In this document: piece after piece, positions 18,382 to 27,388 of the stretch
How the letters are laid out: every line of letters starts with the position of its first letter
Position numbering within the stretch: position 1 is the stretch's first letter
NCBI RefSeq assembly: GCF_902500215.1
Contig: NZ_CABVOU010000033.1
Coordinates: forward strand, 248,001-312,000
Origin: Halomonas lysinitropha
GTDB lineage: Bacteria > Pseudomonadota > Gammaproteobacteria > Pseudomonadales > Halomonadaceae
Direction of reading: 5' to 3'
Length of the DNA stretch: 64,000 nt
Notes under the pieces: model-generated
The model's input: only the letters and a program-made list of their open reading frames with translations
Databases searched by the model: none
What the model was told of the DNA's origin: nothing
Position numbers and translations under genes: made by a program

Positions 18382-19779
18382 TTACTCTTCATCGGAAGAC
18401 GATATTTCCACTGCGGCACCGATGACGTCCTGATAGTTACGTATCCGCTGGACGTAGTGCACCGGCTCGTAGCCCCGTGCATAGCCGTAACGGGTCTGCG
18501 GGTAGTAGCGCTTGTCGGCCTTGAGCGGGAGCACCTCCTCCATGTCTGCCCAGGAGTCGGGATTCTTGCCCAGCTCCCGGGCGAGTTCGCGAGCATCGAG
18601 CACGTGACCGCGCCCGATGTTGTAGCTGGCCAGGGCCAGGTAGGTGCGATCCGGCTCGGGAATCTCCTTGGGCAGCCGCTCATGACGGTCGGCCAGATAC
18701 CGGGCGCCACCGTCGATGGCGGCGGCCGGGTCCAGGCGATTGGCGACGCCGAGGGACTGGGCGGTGTTCTGGGTGAGCATCATGATGCCGCGCACCCCGG
18801 TGGGCGAAACGGCCCGGGGGTCCCAGTGCGACTCCTGGTAGGCCAGGGCCGCGAGCAGGTCGGCCGGCATGCCGGTCTGCTCCTCTGCCAGGAGAAAGAG
18901 GTCGAGGTAATTGGGCAGGCGCTCGTCGATCCGCGCATTGAGGGCCCGCAGGTCGACGAAGTCGAAGTCGTCGATGTAGTCGTAGTAGCGATGCTCCACT
19001 GTATCGAGGGTCTCCTCGCCCTGGGGGCCTTCCATCCAGTCATGCGCGTGCGCCGCGAGATCGTCCTGCCCCTTGGCCAGATACCAGCCCAGCCTGGCGC
19101 CGCTGGTCAGGTTCATGGCAACTTCCAGGTGGGGAAAGTGCCGGCGCACCACCTGGACGATATTGGAGTCGGCCACGGTGCATTCCAGTGTCTTTTCGGC
19201 CACCCTGGCGAGCAGGATCTCGGTGGTGCGCGGATCCTCCTCGAAGCGGATGCCGGTATGGTCGTTGACCAGGGACAGGAGTCTCTCCGAATAGCTGGAA
19301 CCTGCGGTGACCCGGATCGAGACGCCGGCAATCTCCTCGATCTTCCGGGGCAAGGGCCGCATGTCGCGATGACAGACCAGCTGCTCGACGATGTCGGTAT
19401 GGCCGGGGCCGCGACGGAAGCGCTCGTCCCTGGAGGGCAGGTGGGTCAGCCCGGCGGCGGCCAGGTGGACCTCGCCAGCCTCCAGGGCTTGCAGTACCCC
19501 GGCGATGGAGTCCTGCAGCGTCCATTCCACTTCCCAGCCATTGGCCTCGGCGAAGCGCTCGACCAGGTCGTGTTCGGGCCCGGCCGGTGTCTCTTCCCGG
19601 TCCAGGTAGTAGGTGGTGGCCGCGTTGCGGGTGGCGACCTTGAGGACGCCGGTCTCTTCGGGGGGAGCCAGACGCGTGGCGGGCTCTGGATCCTCGGACG
19701 GGCCACAGCCGGCAAGCATGAGGAAAACGCTAGCCAGCAGCAGGGCGGTCAGTATTCGCGAATTTACAGGCGCATTCAT
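18382..19779 (-). CDS. mltF: membrane-bound lytic murein transglycosylase F
   Basis: Encodes 465 residues from the ATG at 19779; the frame is open further upstream, but this start gives a proper lipoprotein signal with lipobox MLAGC (Cys25). A solute-binding-type domain (about 45-275; VLKVATRNAATTYYL) is followed by a lytic transglycosylase domain. Its catalytic Glu lies in ALAYQESHWDPRAVS, and GVRGIMMLTQNTA and LALASYNIGRGHV are typical SLT motifs. This two-domain layout is that of MltF, an outer-membrane lipoprotein that cleaves peptidoglycan strands. Confidence 0.93.
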   Translation of the reverse strand: MNAPVNSRILTALLLASVFLMLAGCGPSEDPEPATRLAPPEETGVLKVATRNAATTYYLDREETPAGPEHDLVERFAEANGWEVEWTLQDSIAGVLQALEAGEVHLAAAGLTHLPSRDERFRRGPGHTDIVEQLVCHRDMRPLPRKIEEIAGVSIRVTAGSSYSERLLSLVNDHTGIRFEEDPRTTEILLARVAEKTLECTVADSNIVQVVRRHFPHLEVAMNLTSGARLGWYLAKGQDDLAAHAHDWMEGPQGEETLDTVEHRYYDYIDDFDFVDLRALNARIDERLPNYLDLFLLAEEQTGMPADLLAALAYQESHWDPRAVSPTGVRGIMMLTQNTAQSLGVANRLDPAAAIDGGARYLADRHERLPKEIPEPDRTYLALASYNIGRGHVLDARELARELGKNPDSWADMEEVLPLKADKRYYPQTRYGYARGYEPVHYVQRIRNYQDVIGAAVEISSSDEE

Positions 19780-19968
19780 GGGTGCTCGCTCCACAGGGGC
19801 CAGCGTGAACTCTAGCAGCCTCGCGGAAGTGTCGGTCAACGCCAGCGCCACCCTCGAGCAGTGGTCCTGCACTGATCGCGGTTATCCACGAACCCGCTGC
19901 GATTTCCCGCGTTGGCATGTTGCGACAGCGAGTGATAGAAACGTTCCAGCAAACTGACTCGCGAGTGT

Positions 19969-21324
19969 ATGGGCATGGCGTTGGATTCCGAATTTATTGG
20001 CACTCGCATCATGGACCTGCTTATCGATGCGGTCTGCGTGGTGGACGCCGAGGGTCGGTTCGTGTTCGTGAGTGCCGCCTGTGAGCGCATCTTTGGCTAT
20101 ACCCCGGACGAAATGATCGGCATGTCGATGATCAAGCTGGTGCATCCCGACGACCGCCAGCAAACCCTGGAGGCGGCCAGTAATATCATGCGCGGCCAAG
20201 TGCAGATGCATTTCGAGAATCGCTATGTGCGCAAGGATGGGCGAATCGTCGATATCATGTGGTCGGCGCGCTGGTCCGAGCAGGAAGGCATGCGTCTTGC
20301 CGTTGCACGCGATATCACGCTTCTGAAGCAAGCCGAACGCATCCAGAATGCGATCTATCAAATTTCCGAGGCGGCCCACCTCGCCGAGGGACTCTTCGAA
20401 CTCTATCAACATATTCATCGCATTATCTGCGATCTGCTTCCGGCCGATAATTTCCTGGTCGCGTTGTATGACGATACGTGCGAAGCGCTCTCCTTTCCCT
20501 ACGTGGCCGACGACCAGGCCGTAGGCGCCATGCGCGGACAGCTGGATACCCGAAACCCGATCACAAGTGTCATTCGTGAAGGCCGTGCTGTCCTGTACCG
20601 TTACGACGTCACCGATGATGCTGCGGTGCCGGTTGTAGTGCTGCCTGACGAGACGCAGGACTGGCTCGGCGTGCCGCTGATCTCTCAGGCCGGCATCCTG
20701 GGGGCGGTGGTCGTGCAGAGTTACGTCGGTAGCGCCCGTTATCAGGAGCACGACAAGGAGCTACTGCAGTTCGTCTCCACCCAGATCGCCATGGCCATCG
20801 AGCGCAAGCAGGCCGAAATTTGCTTGCGCCACATGGCAGGTCACGACCCGCTGACCGGCTTGCCCAATCGGGCTCTGTTCAACGAACACGTCGATATGGC
20901 GCTTCAGGTCGCCCAGCGCCTGGGTGAACAACTTGCGCTGTTGTACCTGGATCTGGACGAGTTCAAGGAGGTCAACGATATCCTGGGCCATGAAGCGGGC
21001 GACCAGGTGCTCTGTGAGGTGGCGCGGCGCCTGGTCCAGGGCGTGCGTGATTCCGACATGGTCGGCCGGATGGGAGGCGACGAATTTACGGTGCTGTTGA
21101 CAAATATCCGCGGCGAGAATGCCGTCGGCATCGTGATGGACAAGATCCGCGCGGCCTTCGCTCAACCTATCGCGTTGCCGTCAGGGTCAGTCAACCTCTC
21201 CACCAGTATGGGTGCCGCGCGATACCCCGGCCATGGAACGAGCCGGGACGAGCTGGTACGCCATGCCGATGCCGGCATGTACGCGGCAAAACGCACCAAG
21301 TTGACGGGGCCTCAGCTCCGCTGA
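19969..21324 (+). CDS. PAS-GAF-GGDEF diguanylate cyclase
   Basis: Encodes 451 residues with no membrane helix, so it is cytoplasmic. Domains in order: PAS (~10-120; VCVVDAEGRFVFVSAACERI), GAF (~135-280) and GGDEF (~290-445). The active-site motif RMGGDEFTV is complete and the inhibitory site RDSD sits five residues before it, so an active, feedback-controlled cyclase is expected. The ATG at 19969 (or 19975) has only a weak ribosome site. It is divergent from mltF, with about 190 bases between them. No EAL domain. Confidence 0.92.
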   Translation: MGMALDSEFIGTRIMDLLIDAVCVVDAEGRFVFVSAACERIFGYTPDEMIGMSMIKLVHPDDRQQTLEAASNIMRGQVQMHFENRYVRKDGRIVDIMWSARWSEQEGMRLAVARDITLLKQAERIQNAIYQISEAAHLAEGLFELYQHIHRIICDLLPADNFLVALYDDTCEALSFPYVADDQAVGAMRGQLDTRNPITSVIREGRAVLYRYDVTDDAAVPVVVLPDETQDWLGVPLISQAGILGAVVVQSYVGSARYQEHDKELLQFVSTQIAMAIERKQAEICLRHMAGHDPLTGLPNRALFNEHVDMALQVAQRLGEQLALLYLDLDEFKEVNDILGHEAGDQVLCEVARRLVQGVRDSDMVGRMGGDEFTVLLTNIRGENAVGIVMDKIRAAFAQPIALPSGSVNLSTSMGAARYPGHGTSRDELVRHADAGMYAAKRTKLTGPQLR

Positions 21325-21377
21325 TTTGGCACTGCGCGAAGCAGCATTTCAGGCTGCCCACGCCTCCGAGTGACTCG

Positions 21378-22046
21378 TCAACGCGCCGGCCATAGCCGCG
21401 CCGTCAGGGCCGCGACAACGGCCAGCAGGGGCAGCCAGGCACCCCGTTCGCCAAGGGTCTCGAGGGTGATCCAGCTCAGCAGGCACCAGAGCGCGGGTAT
21501 GACCAGCAGCGACCAGGCACGACGGGCCGGCTCGGTCATGGCTGCCACGCCCAGGGTGGCCATGGCGAGTGGGTCGGGGGTGAGGCCGATGACCTCGGCA
21601 CCCGACAGACCGCGGCCTGTCACCACCGCAACGAGCGGATGCAAGGCCAGGGCATAGACAAACAGCCCGATGCCGATACCTCGCCGCATGCTCCAGTGAC
21701 CCGGCAGGCGCAGTCCGCCGCGCAGGCAGCCCAGGGCGACCAGCAGCAGCGCCTGGAGGCCGAAAAGTGGAATAATATAGTCGATGCCCCAGTGGATCGG
21801 GGCAAAGCGCTGCCACAGGAAGGCCCAGGCCACGAAGACCCAGGCCACGGCCAGCAGCAGAACCAACAGGCGCGTGGCCCGCGGATCGGGGCGGAGCAGG
21901 ACGACCAGCGCCATGCCGCCCAGCGCCAGGGCGATCAGCTGGGCCGGCCATAGTGCCTGGTTGTGCAACTCGAAGAGTCGCGCATAGACCCGCGGCGAGA
22001 ACATCAGCAGGTCATCGGGACGATAGGTCCACCATGCGCTGCCCAT
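21378..22046 (-). CDS. DUF6064-type membrane protein
   Basis: Encodes 222 residues with about seven hydrophobic helices separated by short loops; no enzymatic motif is seen. The sequence start (FSPRVYARLFELHNQALWP) and the helix pattern match the DUF6064 family of unknown function. It begins three bases after the stop of the Tat-exported aldo/keto reductase gene, so the two are co-transcribed and perhaps work together at the membrane. Confidence 0.75.
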   Translation of the reverse strand: MGSAWWTYRPDDLLMFSPRVYARLFELHNQALWPAQLIALALGGMALVVLLRPDPRATRLLVLLLAVAWVFVAWAFLWQRFAPIHWGIDYIIPLFGLQALLLVALGCLRGGLRLPGHWSMRRGIGIGLFVYALALHPLVAVVTGRGLSGAEVIGLTPDPLAMATLGVAAMTEPARRAWSLLVIPALWCLLSWITLETLGERGAWLPLLAVVAALTARLWPAR

Positions 22047-22049
22047 GCC

Positions 22050-22985
22050 TTACAGTCCCCGCACGTAGTCGGCCATGCGGCGGCGCATGGTCTCGTCGGG
22101 CAGGGGCTCGCGAGCGGCGGCAAGGTTCTCGCGGACGTGCTCGACCTGGGTGGTGGCGGGGATGACGCAGGTGACTGCCGGGTGGGAGATGATGAACTTG
22201 AGAATGAACTGTGCCCAGGTGTCGGCATGGATCTCGGCGGCCCAGGGCGGCAGCGGCTTGCCTTCCAGGTGACGGATCAGGCGCTTGCGCTGGAAGGGGC
22301 GGTTGGCAATCACGCCGATGCCGCGCTCCCGGGCAAGGGGCAGCAGCCGCTGCTCGGCCTCACGATCGACGATGTTGTAGGTGAGCTGGACGCTATCCAG
22401 CGGGACTTGTCGCATGATGTGCTCGACCTCGTCATGGCGTCGTCCGTGGGAGGTGGTGATGCCCAGATGGCGAACGTCGCCGGACGCCTTCATCGCCATC
22501 AGGGTCTCGAGGTGGCCCTCCCAGCCCAGCAGGTTGTGGACCTGCAGCATGTCGAAGCGTGGTATGCCCCATTCCTGGCGGGAGGCCGCGATCTGGGCTG
22601 GCCCCTCGGCCGGATTCGAGGTCCAGACCTTGTCGGCGGCATAGACGCGCTCGACCGCCTCGAGCTGCTTCAGGGCATGACCGATCGTCGCCTGTGACGA
22701 GCCGTACATCGGCGAGGAGTCGATCAGGCGGCCGCCCTCAGCGAAGAAGGCCGCCATGACGGCGGTGCATGCCTCGAGCAGCACCGGATCATCGCCGACG
22801 TTGAAGGTGATCCAGCTGCCCAGGCCGACCCGGGGCAGTGCCACGCCGGTGCCGGGCAACTCGCGGGTCAGTGGCTCGGCGGTCTGTGCCAAGGCAAGGC
22901 GGGAGGGCAACGCCGAAACGGCGGCCGCGGCGAGCAGGCCGCCCAGCAGCCGACGGCGCGACAGGGAATGAAGGGGTGGGGGCAT
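22050..22985 (-). CDS. Tat-exported aldo/keto reductase
   Basis: Encodes 311 residues. The N-terminus has a twin-arginine signal (SRRRLLGG followed by a hydrophobic run and ALAQ), so the folded protein is sent to the periplasm. The barrel carries typical aldo/keto reductase residues: Asp/Tyr in LIDSSPMYGSSQ, Lys in YAADKVWTS and His in DMLQVHNLLGW. These enzymes reduce carbonyls with NADPH. A periplasmic location is unusual because NADPH is scarce there, so folding with a bound cofactor before export is likely. First gene of an operon with DUF6064. Confidence 0.88.
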   Translation of the reverse strand: MPPPLHSLSRRRLLGGLLAAAAVSALPSRLALAQTAEPLTRELPGTGVALPRVGLGSWITFNVGDDPVLLEACTAVMAAFFAEGGRLIDSSPMYGSSQATIGHALKQLEAVERVYAADKVWTSNPAEGPAQIAASRQEWGIPRFDMLQVHNLLGWEGHLETLMAMKASGDVRHLGITTSHGRRHDEVEHIMRQVPLDSVQLTYNIVDREAEQRLLPLARERGIGVIANRPFQRKRLIRHLEGKPLPPWAAEIHADTWAQFILKFIISHPAVTCVIPATTQVEHVRENLAAAREPLPDETMRRRMADYVRGL

Positions 22986-23045
22986 GATGCGCTCCTGGAC
23001 ATGCTGAGCATAGTGTAGTTGCCGGGTGAGGTGGGCCGGGTGCCG

Positions 23046-23987
23046 TCATGAAGAGGGCGTGGCCTGCAGGGCCAGCCAGCCCTCGAGCAGGTCACGGAGC
23101 TCCTCGGCGGTGGGTTCGGTCTGGCGCAGGATCTCGTCGATGCGGTTGAAGTGCAGCAGGCGCACGCCCCGGGTCTCCGGACGCAGGTAGATGTCGGGTG
23201 GCCGGTGGTGCAGCGCCTGTCGGATGATCGCCTGCTGCATGATCTTGAAGCTGTTGAACAGCATGTCGGTCACGCCGAGCTCCTCGCCATCCTCCTGCCG
23301 GCGGCTGCCCGAGACGTCCACCGCGATGACCATGTCGACCTCGCCGAAGAGCAGGTCGAAGGGCAGGGGCTTGGAGATGCCGCCATCGATCAGCAGCTGC
23401 TCGCCATGGTGGACGGGCAGGAAGAGCCCCGGCACTGCCATGCTGGCCTCGATGGCCGGAAAGAGGAGGCCCTCGTCGAGGGTCACGCTCTCCCCCGTCC
23501 AGTAGTCGGTGGCCACCACCTCGAGCGGGATGCGCAGCTCGTCGAAGGTGCGAACCTCGGTATGGCCGGCCAGGAATTCGAGGAAGCCGGCCGAGTCGAT
23601 CAGCCCGGCATCGTCGCGCCCGAACGGCACCAGCGCCGACAGCTCCACCTCCGATTCGGCCAGCCCCGAGAGGGCATCCAGCGGCGAGCCGGCCACGTCG
23701 TCGAAGATGTCGTGGATCGCCTCGGCCGGGAGTCCCGCGGCATAGAGCCCGCCGATCACCGCGCCGATGCTGGTGCCGACGATGCGGTCGGGCAGGATCC
23801 CGAGGTCGTCGAAGACCTGCAGGATGGCGATGTGCGCCAGGCCGTTGGCCCCGCCCGAGCCCAGCGCCAGGCCGATGGTCGGACGGGGCGCCGGGGTGTC
23901 GGTGGGTTCCGCCGCGACCGGAGCCGCCAGCAGGGCAAGGATGAGCAGGGCCGAAGCGAGAAGGGCAGCGATGCGGCTTGGCCTCAT
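23046..23987 (-). CDS. secreted patatin-like phospholipase (RssA type)
   Basis: Encodes 313 residues. The ATG at 23987 follows GGAGA and sits two bases after the stop of the upstream flavoprotein gene, so the two are co-transcribed. A signal peptide (LLASALLILALLAAPVAA) leads into a patatin domain. It has the oxyanion loop GSGGANG (43-49), nucleophile Ser73 in GTSIGAVIGG and Asp201 in LLIDGGISKP, the Ser-Asp dyad of patatin phospholipases. Export suggests action on envelope lipids. Confidence 0.88.
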   Translation of the reverse strand: MRPSRIAALLASALLILALLAAPVAAEPTDTPAPRPTIGLALGSGGANGLAHIAILQVFDDLGILPDRIVGTSIGAVIGGLYAAGLPAEAIHDIFDDVAGSPLDALSGLAESEVELSALVPFGRDDAGLIDSAGFLEFLAGHTEVRTFDELRIPLEVVATDYWTGESVTLDEGLLFPAIEASMAVPGLFLPVHHGEQLLIDGGISKPLPFDLLFGEVDMVIAVDVSGSRRQEDGEELGVTDMLFNSFKIMQQAIIRQALHHRPPDIYLRPETRGVRLLHFNRIDEILRQTEPTAEELRDLLEGWLALQATPSS

Positions 23988-23989
23988 GC

Positions 23990-25456
23990 TCAGTCTCCGG
24001 GTCCGCACTCCATGCAACGCTCGGTGATGGCCGGACCCTGCTGGAGGTTGGCATTGAGGTCGCGCAGGGCGCTGCGCAGCCCCTCCTCGAGCACCGGGTG
24101 GTAGAAGGGCATCTCGAGGATGCGGCTCACGCTGGGCTTCTCTTCCAGCATCCAGGCCAGCAGGTGCGCCATGTGCTCCACCCGGGGGCCGAACAGCTCG
24201 GCGCCCAGGAACTGACCCGAGCCGTGCTCGGCGTAGAGGCGCATCAGGCCACGGTTCTGGCGCATCACCACGGCGCGCCCCTGGTCCTCGAAGGAGGCCT
24301 CGCCGGTGGCGATGCAGTCGCAGCCGCCGTACTGCTTTTCCAGCTCGGCACGGCTCGCGCCGATGGTGGCCATCTGCGGGTCGGTGAAGACCACCGCCAG
24401 GGGCACGTTGCGGGTGCCGGCACGCAGTTCCGGAAAGCGCCCGGCGTTGTCGCCGGCGATCCGGCCCTCGGTATTGGCCACGTGCAGCAACGGCAGCTCC
24501 TGGTTGGCATCGCCGGCGATGAAGATATGGCTGGGGCTGTCGTCGGCGTTGCGGCACTGCAGGGTGAAGCGGTTGTAGTGGGGCACGCCCTTGTCGTCGA
24601 TGGCCAGGCCGGCCCTCTCCAGGTCGAGCCGGTCGACGTTGGGGTGCCGGCCGGTGGCCGCGAGCAGGTAGTCGAAACGCTCGGTGAGGCGCCTGCCGGT
24701 ATCGCGCTCGAGGAAGGTGATGACCACAGCGTCGCCGTCGCGCTCGATGCTTTCCACCTTGGCGTCGGGGTCGACGTAGAACTCCTCGTTGAAGGTGCGG
24801 TCGGCATAGTCCCGCACGGCCTCATCCTGAAAGGGGCCCAGGGCGCCGCCCACGCCGAAGACCCGCAGGCGCACGCCCAGCCGGTGCAGCGCCTGGCCGA
24901 GCTCCAGGCCGATCACGCCGGGGCCGAACACCGCGACCGACTCGGGCAGGTCGTCCCACTCGAAGACGGCGTCGTTGACCACCAGCCGGTCACCGGCCGC
25001 CTCGAAGAAGCCCGGCCAGGTGCCGCGCGAGCCGGTGGCGATGACGATGGTACGCGCCGTCACGCGGGTGTAGTCGCCGACGACCAGGGTGTGCGGGTCC
25101 TCGAAGCGCGCATGGCCCTCGAGCCGGTTGTCCTCGCCCAGGCGCTCCACCGTCTTCATCACGCGCCCCACGAAGCCGTCACGTTCGCGCTGGACGCGCT
25201 CCATGACGGCGCGCCCGTCCACCTCCACGGGGCCGGTACGCACGCCGAAGCCGCCGGCATCCCGGGCGTGGTGGGCGGAGTCGGCGGCGGCGATCAGCAG
25301 CTTCGAGGGCATGCAGCCGACCCGGGCACAGGTCGTGCCATAGGCCCCGCCCTCGATCAGCAGCACTCTGTCGCTGTGCTTGCGGGCGGCATGCCAGGCG
25401 CTCAGGCCGGCGCTGCCGGCGCCGATGATGGCGATATCGACCTCACGTTCCTGCAT
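23990..25456 (-). CDS. dihydrolipoamide-dehydrogenase-like flavoprotein disulphide reductase
   Basis: Encodes 488 residues from the ATG at 25456, which follows GAGGAGAG. FAD-binding GAGSAGLSA lies at the N-terminus. The redox disulphide is Cys43/Cys48 in TTCARVGCMPSK. An NAD-binding domain (FGPGVIGLELG) and the C-terminal His-Glu region (FYHPVLEEGL) follow. It is the Lpd-like branch not linked to 2-oxoacid dehydrogenases; no E1/E2 genes are near. The extreme C-terminus has an extra CMEC (CxxC) motif that could relay electrons to a substrate. It forms an operon with the patatin gene. Confidence 0.88.
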   Translation of the reverse strand: MQEREVDIAIIGAGSAGLSAWHAARKHSDRVLLIEGGAYGTTCARVGCMPSKLLIAAADSAHHARDAGGFGVRTGPVEVDGRAVMERVQRERDGFVGRVMKTVERLGEDNRLEGHARFEDPHTLVVGDYTRVTARTIVIATGSRGTWPGFFEAAGDRLVVNDAVFEWDDLPESVAVFGPGVIGLELGQALHRLGVRLRVFGVGGALGPFQDEAVRDYADRTFNEEFYVDPDAKVESIERDGDAVVITFLERDTGRRLTERFDYLLAATGRHPNVDRLDLERAGLAIDDKGVPHYNRFTLQCRNADDSPSHIFIAGDANQELPLLHVANTEGRIAGDNAGRFPELRAGTRNVPLAVVFTDPQMATIGASRAELEKQYGGCDCIATGEASFEDQGRAVVMRQNRGLMRLYAEHGSGQFLGAELFGPRVEHMAHLLAWMLEEKPSVSRILEMPFYHPVLEEGLRSALRDLNANLQQGPAITERCMECGPGD

Positions 25457-25563
25457 CGGGCTCTCCTCTCGTCTGTGGCCGTTCATCCACTATGGCACAG
25501 GGTGGGGATGGGCCGCCGGGATGCAACGGTGGCGTCTTGACGCAGGACAAGGTCGCCGGCCCC

Positions 25564-26181
25564 TCAGGCGGCCAGGCGCAGGGCGAAGGCGATCATCAGC
25601 GAGCCGAAGGTCCAGCGCTGCAGTCGCGCCCGCAGCGGGCTGTCGGCGAACCAGCGCTGCAGCGCGGCCCCCAGGGTGGCATAGCCGGCATCGAACAGCA
25701 GGCCGATGCCCACCAGCAGGCTGCCCAGCAGGGCGAACTGCAGCAGCACGGGCCCTTCCCCGGGAGAGACGAACTGGGGCAGCAGCACCGAGCAGAACAG
25801 CAGCGACTTGGGGTTGAGCAGGTTGGTCAGCAGGCCACGGCGCCAGGCGCGGCGGAGACCGGCAGCGTATATGCCCACTCGGTCCGCCTCTATGTCCGCC
25901 GTGGCCCCGGGCGAACGGAGCAGCTGCAGGCCGATCCAGGCCAGGTAGGCGCCTCCCGCATAGCGCACCGCATCGAAGGTCCAGGGCGCGGTGGCGAAGA
26001 GCGTGGCCAGCCCCAGGGCCGCCAGGGCCACGTGCAGGCCGCGCGCCACCGCAAGGCCCGCCGCGGTGGCCAGCGCCGGGGCGTGCCCCTGCTGGCTGCC
26101 GGTGTGCAGCACCAGGATCATGTCGGGGCCGGGCAGCAGGTAGATCGCTGCCAGGGCGCCGATGAACAGCCACAGCTCCAT
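25564..26181 (-). CDS. LysE/RhtB-family amino-acid exporter
   Basis: Encodes 205 residues with about six membrane helices. The family hallmark GPDMILVL near the N-terminus and NLLNPKSLLFCSVLLPQF in the middle place it in the RhtB/LysE superfamily. It exports an amino acid or derivative; the substrate is unknown. It is divergent from an Lrp/AsnC regulator at 26325, the typical controller for such exporters. Confidence 0.9.
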   Translation of the reverse strand: MELWLFIGALAAIYLLPGPDMILVLHTGSQQGHAPALATAAGLAVARGLHVALAALGLATLFATAPWTFDAVRYAGGAYLAWIGLQLLRSPGATADIEADRVGIYAAGLRRAWRRGLLTNLLNPKSLLFCSVLLPQFVSPGEGPVLLQFALLGSLLVGIGLLFDAGYATLGAALQRWFADSPLRARLQRWTFGSLMIAFALRLAA

Positions 26182-26324
26182 GGGGTCTCCTCTCGTCGTG
26201 ACACCTTATCTATTGATCGATGCCAGTCTAGCCCCGCGGGTGCCGGCAGGTCCTTGCGAAGTCGACCAGGAAAACGGCTATAGTTGGCAGAAGATGCCAA
26301 TAAAGAGTGATAAGGAAAAGTTTG

Positions 26325-26816
26325 ATGCCAACTTGCCGGCTGGACGCCATCGACCGTCGCATCCTGGCGGCACTACAGCGTGACGCCCGGCTGAGCAACG
26401 TGCAGCTGGCCGAGGAGGTGAACCTCTCGCCCTCGCCCTGCCTGCGACGGGTCCGCCAGCTGGAGGCGGCGGGGCTGATCCGCGGCTACCATGCCGAACT
26501 GGACCGTGGGGGCGTCGGTCTCGGCCTCACCGTCTTCGTCGGCGTCAAGGTGGAGCGCCACCACGAGGCCGAGGCCAACGCCTTCCGCGAGGCGGTCGTG
26601 GCGCTGCCCGAGGTGGTCTCTGCCCACCTGGTGTCGGGGGAGTCGGACTTCCTGCTGCAGGTGGTGGTGGCGGACCTGGCGGCCTACGAGCGTTTCCTGA
26701 CCGGGACCCTGCTGCGCCTGCCGGGCGTCAGCGACATCCGCAGCAACTTCGCCATCCAGACCGTCAAGGAGCACGGGCCACTGCCGCTCACGCGGCCCGA
26801 AAGCGAGGGCCGGTAG
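26325..26816 (+). CDS. Lrp/AsnC-family transcriptional regulator
   Basis: Encodes 163 residues. The ATG at 26325 has AAGGA (26312-26316) eight bases before it, preferred over the GTG at 26307. An N-terminal helix-turn-helix (LAEEVNLSPSPCLRRVRQLE) is followed by the effector-binding RAM domain (SAHLVSGESDFLLQVVVAD). Proteins of this group bind an amino acid and switch a neighbouring exporter; the divergent LysE gene is the probable target. The stop is 46 bases from the end of the convergent hydrogenase operon. Confidence 0.92.
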   Translation: MPTCRLDAIDRRILAALQRDARLSNVQLAEEVNLSPSPCLRRVRQLEAAGLIRGYHAELDRGGVGLGLTVFVGVKVERHHEAEANAFREAVVALPEVVSAHLVSGESDFLLQVVVADLAAYERFLTGTLLRLPGVSDIRSNFAIQTVKEHGPLPLTRPESEGR

Positions 26817-26862
26817 CGTGGCCCGTCGGCCGACGCCCTTGAGGCCCGCCCTGGCCGGGGCC

Positions 26863-27366
26863 CTAACCGGCATCGAGCCAGCCAAGGACCACCGCGTGCA
26901 GTTGCCGGGCCTGCGCCTCGTCGAGCCCTGGTGCCGTCATCGCTTGGCCCGGCATGTCGGGGCCTGCTTCGGCCGGCATCTCGATGCCGATGATCCGGAT
27001 CCCCGCGCGGAAGAGCCCCAGGGCTTCGACCAGCGCCAGGGTGCTCGCCAGGTCGAGGCCGTGTGATGACAGGCGCGCAATGGCCGCGGGGAGCTCCGCC
27101 GGCGCAAAGACCTTGAGGGTGCCGGGCGGCCCCTGGCCCCGCATGGCATCGATCAGCAGCAGGCGGTCGCGTGGCGTCACCGCGTACAGGAAGAGGTCGA
27201 CGGGCTGGTCGAGTCGCGCGACCGTGAGGTCATGGCGCCCGGACAGCGTATCACCCAGCCACTCGGCGGCGAGCCAGCCCAGCCGGTCCCCGCCATGGGG
27301 CGAGCCGAGCCCGAAGAGATAGGCATGACCGCCGGGCCGGTCGGCGGCCCCGTCCTGCCTGGCCAT
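26863..27366 (-). CDS. hydrogenase maturation endopeptidase
   Basis: Encodes 167 residues from the ATG at 27366; the frame is open to 27405, inside the end of the large-subunit gene. The sequence YLFGLGSPHGGDRLGWLAAE carries the Asp of the HycI/HupD protease family, and LSSHGLDLASTLALVEALG the second conserved region. It removes the C-terminal peptide of the hydrogenase large subunit after nickel is inserted, locking in the active site. It is the last gene of the hydrogenase operon, right after its substrate gene. Overall divergent from the canonical GNxxxxDDG form. Confidence 0.82.
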   Translation of the reverse strand: MARQDGAADRPGGHAYLFGLGSPHGGDRLGWLAAEWLGDTLSGRHDLTVARLDQPVDLFLYAVTPRDRLLLIDAMRGQGPPGTLKVFAPAELPAAIARLSSHGLDLASTLALVEALGLFRAGIRIIGIEMPAEAGPDMPGQAMTAPGLDEAQARQLHAVVLGWLDAG

Positions 27367-27388
27367 GCTCGGCCCGGTCTCGCGTGGC

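Noticed and set aside
23978-25540. 520-codon open frame on the plus strand
   Set aside because: Antisense to the Lpd-like gene; no ribosome site or motif.
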